Shown here: in pieces, positions 28,822-33,672 of the stretch | How the letters are laid out: each line of letters begins with the position of its first letter | Numbering within the stretch: position 1 is the stretch's first letter | Source of the DNA: Acidobacteria bacterium RIFCSPLOWO2_12_FULL_67_14b | Lineage (GTDB): Bacteria; Acidobacteriota; Vicinamibacteria; Vicinamibacterales; UBA2999 | DNA length: 33,672 nt | NCBI GenBank assembly: GCA_001768615.1 | Contig: MELE01000185.1 | Location: 405-34,076 of the forward strand | Reading direction: 5' to 3' | The notes under the pieces: generated by a model | Seen by the model: only the letters and a program-made list of their open reading frames with translations | The model's database searches: none | Told to the model about the DNA's origin: nothing | Made by a program: the position numbers and the translations under genes

Positions 28822-29820
28822 ATGTCCATCACCCCGACAATCACGGTTCGCGGCCTGCTCGACGCGCGACCCGAGTCGGTCGGCCTGACCATCGATTTGC
28901 TCGCCGGGGCGCGCGGCCTCGAGCGGCACATCACCAGTCCCTACATCCAGAAGACCGGCCTCGCGCTGGCCGGGTTCCATGAATACCTGCAGGCCGGCCG
29001 CATCCTGCTGTTCGGCGACAGCGAGGTCCGGTTCCTCGAGAGCCTGGATTCCGCCGCCCGCCGGCGGGCGCTCGCCAACTCGTTTGCGGCGCACTTGCCG
29101 TGCCTGCTCGTCACCGGCGGGGCGGAGCTGCCGCCCGAGGTCGAGATCGAAGGCGAGCTGGCCGACGTGCCGATCCTGCGCACGCCGGTGCCGACGGCGA
29201 CCGCCATCGGCAAGCTCACCGCCATCCTCGAAGACCGGCTCGCCGTCCGCGAGGTCATCCACGGCGTCCTGCTCGACATCCTCGGCCTCGGCGTCCTGAT
29301 CGTCGGCGAGAGCGGCATCGGCAAGAGCGAGTGCGCGCTCGACCTCGTGGTCCGCGGCCACCGGCTCGTCGCCGACGACACGGTGGAGGTGCGGCGCCGC
29401 GCCGAATCGATCGTAATCGGCGCCTGCCCCGAGCTGACGCGCCACCACATGGAGGTCCGCGGCCTCGGCCTGATCAACATCCGCGACCTCTTCGGCGTCG
29501 CCTCGACGCGGACGTCGAAGCGCGTCGAGCTGGTCGTGCAACTCGACCGCTGGGACCAGGACCGCGAATACGATCGCCTGGGCCTGGACGATGCGTCGTA
29601 CGAGCTGATCGGATTGAAGGTGCCGCTGCTCCGCATGCCGGTGGGTCCGGGGCGCAACCTCGCGATCCTCGTCGAGGTCGCCGCCCGCAACCAGTTGCTC
29701 CGCATGCGCGGGATCAACGCCGCGCGCGAGCTGGTCAAGCGCCTCGACGAAAGCCTGACCGGCACCCAGGCCCCCAAGCACCTGAGCACCCAGGCACCCG
29801 AAGAGGACGAAGAACTGTGA
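28822..29820 (+). CDS. hprK: HPr kinase/phosphorylase
   Basis: Walker A GESGIGKSECALDLVVRGHRLVADD; EVRGLGLINIRDLFG signature. Confidence 0.97.
   Translation: MSITPTITVRGLLDARPESVGLTIDLLAGARGLERHITSPYIQKTGLALAGFHEYLQAGRILLFGDSEVRFLESLDSAARRRALANSFAAHLPCLLVTGGAELPPEVEIEGELADVPILRTPVPTATAIGKLTAILEDRLAVREVIHGVLLDILGLGVLIVGESGIGKSECALDLVVRGHRLVADDTVEVRRRAESIVIGACPELTRHHMEVRGLGLINIRDLFGVASTRTSKRVELVVQLDRWDQDREYDRLGLDDASYELIGLKVPLLRMPVGPGRNLAILVEVAARNQLLRMRGINAARELVKRLDESLTGTQAPKHLSTQAPEEDEEL
29763..29802. repeat. 8-bp CACCNNNN tandem repeat within the hprK 3' end
   Basis: CACCCAGG CCCCCAAG CACCTGAG CACCCAGG CACCCGAA, 5 units in exact 8-bp phase. Confidence 0.85.
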
Positions 29821-30710
29821 GCAAGTCGCGGCGACGGCCGACCGACGCGCGCTTCATCGTGCTGACCGGGCTGTCGGGATCCGGAAAGTCGCAGGCCATC
29901 CGCGCGCTCGAGGACCTGGGCTACTACTGCGTCGACAACCTGCCGGTGTCGCTGCTGCCGGTGATGGCGGAGCTCAGCGAGCGGCAGTCGGAGCATTCCC
30001 GCGTGGCGGTGGTGATGGACATCCGCGAGCCCCGCTTCGTCAGTGACTTCCCGAAGGTCTATCGCAAGCTGAAGACCCACAAGCGGCTGCTGCCGCGGCT
30101 GATCTTCCTCGAGGCGGACCACGCCGAGCTGGTCCGCCGTTTCAGCGCCTCCCGCCGCCCGCATCCGCTGGCGCCGGACCGCCCGGTCACCGAAGGCCTC
30201 TCCGAAGAACGCGCCAAGCTGCGCGGCATCCGGGCGCTCGCCGACAAGGTGATCGACACGACGAAGCTGAACGTGCACGAGTTGCGGCAGGCCCTGCTCG
30301 AAATGGTGAGCGGGAAGAAGCAGGCCTCGAAGCTGGTGCTGACGTTCCTGAGCTTTGGTTTCACGTCCGGCCCGCCCGCCGAGGCCGACCTGATGTTCGA
30401 CGTGCGGTTCCTCAAGAACCCGCACTGGGTGCCGGCCCTGCGGCCGCAAACCGGCAAGGACCCGGCCGTGGCGGCGTACATTCGCCGCCAGCCGACCGCG
30501 CGGGCGGCGATCAAGCGATTCTCGTCGCTGCTGCGCTGGATCGTGCCGCTGTACGTGCAAGAGGGGAAGAGCTATCTCACCGTGGCGATCGGCTGCACCG
30601 GCGGCCGCCACCGGTCGGTGTATTTTGCCGAAGCGCTGAAACGGGAACTCGCCGGGATCGCAGGGGTCCAGACGCGCGTGCGCCACCGCGACCTCACGGG
30701 GGAACGATGA
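29817..30710 (+). CDS. rapZ: RNase adapter protein RapZ
   Basis: GTG 29817 overlapping the hprK stop; FIVLTGLSGSGKSQAIRALEDLGYYCVDNLP; IGCTGGRHRSVYFAEAL. Confidence 0.97.
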   Translation: MSKSRRRPTDARFIVLTGLSGSGKSQAIRALEDLGYYCVDNLPVSLLPVMAELSERQSEHSRVAVVMDIREPRFVSDFPKVYRKLKTHKRLLPRLIFLEADHAELVRRFSASRRPHPLAPDRPVTEGLSEERAKLRGIRALADKVIDTTKLNVHELRQALLEMVSGKKQASKLVLTFLSFGFTSGPPAEADLMFDVRFLKNPHWVPALRPQTGKDPAVAAYIRRQPTARAAIKRFSSLLRWIVPLYVQEGKSYLTVAIGCTGGRHRSVYFAEALKRELAGIAGVQTRVRHRDLTGER

Positions 30711-31132
30711 TCGGTGTCGTCGTCGTCACGCACGGCCAGCTCGCCACCGAACTGGTGAACGCGGCCGAGACCATCGTCGGCGACCTGCCGAACTTCTCGG
30801 CCGTCTCGATCGGATGGCACGAAGACGTGCAGGACGCGCGCGACGAGATTGCCGCGGCGATCGAGCGCGTCAAGGCGCCCGGCGGCGTGCTGATCGCCAC
30901 CGACATGTTCGGCGGCACGCCCTCGAACCTCGGCATCACGTTTCTCGCCGAAGACGCGGTCGAGGTCGTGACCGGCGTCAACCTGCCGATGCTGATCAAG
31001 GCCGCCAGCCTGCAGGACGGCGCGCGGCTCACCGACATCGCGCGCCTGCTGCGGGAGCACGGCCGCAACGCGATCTGGGTGGCCTCGGATCTGCTGAACG
31101 AAGGTCCCGGTGGCGCCGGACCGGCCGAATGA
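30707..31132 (+). CDS. PTS EIIA component, mannose (EIIA-Man) family
   Basis: MIGVVVVTHGQLATELVNAAETIVGDLPNFSAVSIGW...VLIATDMFGGTPSNLG. Confidence 0.93.
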   Translation: MIGVVVVTHGQLATELVNAAETIVGDLPNFSAVSIGWHEDVQDARDEIAAAIERVKAPGGVLIATDMFGGTPSNLGITFLAEDAVEVVTGVNLPMLIKAASLQDGARLTDIARLLREHGRNAIWVASDLLNEGPGGAGPAE

Positions 31133-31407
31133 CCGCGCGCCAATGTGTGATTCGCAACCGTCTGGGGCTGCACGCGCGTGCGGCGGCGAAGTTCGTCCGT
31201 ACCGCGACCAAATACGTCTCGCAGATCCGCGTCTCGCGCGACGGGCGGGCCATGGACGGCAAGAGCATCATGGGGATCCTGCTGCTGGCCGCGGGCCCGG
31301 GGGCGACCATCGTGATTACCGCTGACGGGCCGGACGAGGTCGAGGCCGCCGAGACGCTGTGCCACCTCGTCGAAGCCGGGTTTGGAGAAGACGCGTGGAG
31401 CGCCTGA
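31129..31407 (+). CDS. ptsH: Phosphocarrier protein HPr
   Basis: NRLGLHARAAAKFVRTATKY (His site), AMDGKSIMGILLLAAGPGATI (Ser site region). Confidence 0.96.
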   Translation: MTARQCVIRNRLGLHARAAAKFVRTATKYVSQIRVSRDGRAMDGKSIMGILLLAAGPGATIVITADGPDEVEAAETLCHLVEAGFGEDAWSA

Positions 31408-33134
31408 CCGGCATCGGCGTCTCGCCCGGCGTCGTGCTCGGCCGCGCGGTCGTGCTGACGCAGCGCACCGAGGTCATGCGCTTTCCGATCCCGCCCGATC
31501 GGGTCGAGCGGGAAGTGGCGGCGCTGACGCGCGCGCAGGCCGATTCCCGCCAGCAGTTGCTCGACATCCGCGGCCGGCTCGATCAGGGCCGCGGCTCCGA
31601 GCTCGCGGCGCTTTTCGACGCCCAACTGCTCATGCTCGACGACCCGATGCTCGTGGGCCGGGCCGAGCAGATCATCCGCACCGAGCGCGTCAACGCGGCG
31701 TGGGCCGTGCATCGCGCCTACGAGGAGCTGTACCACGTCTTCATGTCGATGGAAGACCCGTACCTCCGCGAGCGCGAGAACGACGTCGCCGATGTCGCCG
31801 GGCGCCTCCGGTTGAACCTGCGCCACGGCGCGAAGGGGCCGAAGGAGCTCCTCAGCCAGATCGATGGGCCGTCGGTGCTGATCGCCGATGAGCTCACCGC
31901 GTCGGTGGCGGCGCAGCTCGACTGGAGCCGCGTGCAGGCGTTTGCCACCGACGCCGGCAGCCGCACCTATCACACCGCGATCCTCGCCCGCTCGCTGAAG
32001 GTGCCGGCCATCGTCGGCCTGCACGACGCCTCGATCCGCATCGCCGCCGGCACGCCCGTGATCCTCGACGGGACCACCGGCGAGCTGATCGTCGCGCCCT
32101 CGGCCGACCAGATCGACGAGGCGCACCGGCGCGCCTCGCGGCCGCGAAAGCGCGGCCTGTCGTCCGCCGAGTCGGGTCCGGTCTCGACGACAGACGGCGT
32201 GCGCATCCGGCTGGAGGCCAACATCGAGCTGCTCGAGGACCTGCCGTTCCTCAACGAGCATGGCGCCGAGGGCGTCGGGCTCTATCGATCGGAGTTCATG
32301 CTGTCGGGCAAGTCGATCGAGGCGGCCACCGAAGACAAGCAGTACGCGCTCTATCGCAGCCTGATCGAGCAGGTCGCGCCGCGGCCGGTCACGATCCGGA
32401 CCTTCGACCTCGACGAACGGCAGTTCGGGCCCACGCACGGCCCCGAGCGCCGGCGCACGCGCCCGGGTCTGCGCGGCCTGCGGCTGGGCCTCGCCAACCC
32501 GGAGGTACTGCGCACGCAGCTCCGCGCCCTCGTGCGCGCCTCCGCGCACGGCCCGCTGCGCATCATGTTCCCGTTCGTGACGGCGGTGGAAGAGGTCCGC
32601 GAGGCCAGGGCATTGCTGTCGGTGGCGATGCGCGACCTGGGCGTCGACGCAAGCGGGCGAATCAAGGTCGGCGCCATGATCGAGGTGCCCTCCGCCGCGC
32701 TCGCCGCCGACCTGCTCGCGCCCCACGTCGACTTCTTCACGATCGGCACCAACGACCTGATCCAGTTTTGCCTCGCCGTGGACCGCACCGACGATCGCGT
32801 GTCGGACCTCTACGAGCCGCTGCATCCGGCGGTGCTGCGGTTGATCCGCCAGGTCCGCCGCGCCGCGGCGCGGCAGAAGATCCCCGTCTCGCTCTGCGGC
32901 GAGATGGCGTCGGACCCGGCGCTGGTGGGCCTGCTCGTGGGCCTCGGCCTCACCGAGTTCAGCATGACGCCCGGCGCCATTCCGATCGTCCGCCAGGTGA
33001 TCCAGGAGCTGAGCGCCGCCGACGCGCGCAAGCTGGCCGGACACGCCTTGCTGCTGCCGACCGCCGCCGAGATCGAGCAGTATCTCTTCGACGCGCTCGC
33101 CGCGTCGGCCGTTCAAAGGAGTCCGTCACCGTGA
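31395..33134 (+). CDS. ptsI: Phosphoenolpyruvate-protein phosphotransferase (EI)
   Basis: LTGIGVSPGVVLGRAVV; TDAGSRTYHTAILARSLKVPAIVG; GVGLYRSEFML; FFTIGTNDLIQFCLAVDR. Confidence 0.96.
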   Translation: MERLTGIGVSPGVVLGRAVVLTQRTEVMRFPIPPDRVEREVAALTRAQADSRQQLLDIRGRLDQGRGSELAALFDAQLLMLDDPMLVGRAEQIIRTERVNAAWAVHRAYEELYHVFMSMEDPYLRERENDVADVAGRLRLNLRHGAKGPKELLSQIDGPSVLIADELTASVAAQLDWSRVQAFATDAGSRTYHTAILARSLKVPAIVGLHDASIRIAAGTPVILDGTTGELIVAPSADQIDEAHRRASRPRKRGLSSAESGPVSTTDGVRIRLEANIELLEDLPFLNEHGAEGVGLYRSEFMLSGKSIEAATEDKQYALYRSLIEQVAPRPVTIRTFDLDERQFGPTHGPERRRTRPGLRGLRLGLANPEVLRTQLRALVRASAHGPLRIMFPFVTAVEEVREARALLSVAMRDLGVDASGRIKVGAMIEVPSAALAADLLAPHVDFFTIGTNDLIQFCLAVDRTDDRVSDLYEPLHPAVLRLIRQVRRAAARQKIPVSLCGEMASDPALVGLLVGLGLTEFSMTPGAIPIVRQVIQELSAADARKLAGHALLLPTAAEIEQYLFDALAASAVQRSPSP

Positions 33135-33487
33135 GCGAACCGTTGCATCGGGTGGAGAAGCCGTGGGGCTACGAGGTGTGGTGGGCGCGGACCGACCGCT
33201 ACGTCGGCAAGCAAATCCACATCAACAAGGGCCACGCGTTGAGCCTGCAGTACCACAACAAGAAGGACGAGACGATCTTCGTGTGGTCCGGCCGGATCTT
33301 GTTCGAGCGCGAAGTCGGCGGCACGCTCGTCGCCACCGAGATGGGGCCCGGCCAGGCCGTGCACGTGACGCCGCCCACGGTCCATCGCATGACCGCGATC
33401 GAAGATTCGGATGTGATGGAAGTCTCGACGCCTGAAACCGACGACGTGGTCAGGCTGGAAGATCGCTACGGAAGGAAAGGGACCTAG
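33131..33487 (+). CDS. Cupin protein, mannose-6-phosphate isomerase type II-like
   Basis: VEKPWGYEVWWARTDRYVGKQIHINKGHALSLQYHNKKDETIFVWSGRILFE...VHVTPPTVHRMTAIEDSDVMEVSTPE. Confidence 0.88.
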   Translation: MSEPLHRVEKPWGYEVWWARTDRYVGKQIHINKGHALSLQYHNKKDETIFVWSGRILFEREVGGTLVATEMGPGQAVHVTPPTVHRMTAIEDSDVMEVSTPETDDVVRLEDRYGRKGT

Positions 33488-33501
33488 TCGGGCTCCGGGA
33501 T

Positions 33502-33552
33502 CCGGGCTCCGGGCTCCGGATCCCATGACGGATCCCGGCGCCCGGAGCCCGG
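33502..33552. terminator. Strong hairpin in the convergent gap between the cupin gene and ssb
   Basis: CCGGGCTCCGGGCTCCGGATCC (33502-33523), loop CATGAC, GGATCCCGGCGCCCGGAGCCCGG (33530-33552); stem with one mismatch and one bulge. Confidence 0.6.
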
Positions 33553-33558
33553 CTCACG

Positions 33559-33672
33559 TTAGAAAGGAATGTCGTCGTCGGTGACGGGCGCGGCGTCCTT
33601 CATCGGATCCTGGTAGCCGCCCTCACCCCGATCGACCTGGCGATCGCCGCTACCACCGCCGCGGCCGCCGCC
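33559..33672 (-). CDS. ssb: Single-stranded DNA-binding protein, C-terminal part (5' end outside window)
   Basis: Minus strand encodes GGGRGGGSGDRQVDRGEGGYQDPMKDAAPVTDDDIPF then TAA; Gly-rich linker and acidic DDDIPF tip are diagnostic. Confidence 0.93.
   Translation of the reverse strand, partial: GGGRGGGSGDRQVDRGEGGYQDPMKDAAPVTDDDIPF

Noticed and set aside
31029-33116. 695-aa minus-strand ORF
   Set aside because: Antisense shadow of HPr/EI, biased composition.

Overview
The window is a GC-rich bacterial chromosome segment. Gene content and repeat style suggest Acidobacteriota (Vicinamibacteria-like), but this is inference only. Most of it is housekeeping: a TPR protein (partial), a family 5 solute-binding lipoprotein, mutS, tsaB, rimI, a DUF465/YdcH protein, psd-pssA, an NtrY-like giant histidine kinase, an unknown membrane protein, a class I/II aminotransferase, a PQQ-type beta-propeller protein, guaA, dnaE, accA, recJ, an lptC/lptA-like gene, lptB, rpoN, hprK, rapZ, an EIIA-Man protein, HPr, EI, a cupin, and the C-terminus of ssb. 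The most unusual part is 23155-24523. It holds two related units bounded by inverted AATCTGCG-type 11-bp iterons. Unit 1 carries an intact GxxExxY (PD-(D/E)XK-like) gene, and unit 2 is an internally deleted copy. Solo iterons lie nearby, and the first unit sits against a truncated DinB-like gene, so the region looks like a candidate mobile element family. Other notable signals are an 8-bp GCACCNNN tandem repeat family at three loci (two inside coding sequence), REP-like hairpins inside mutS, at the accA stop and at the aminotransferase 5' end, inverted short-repeat structures in convergent gene gaps, and a short remnant resembling the end of a membrane methyltransferase gene.
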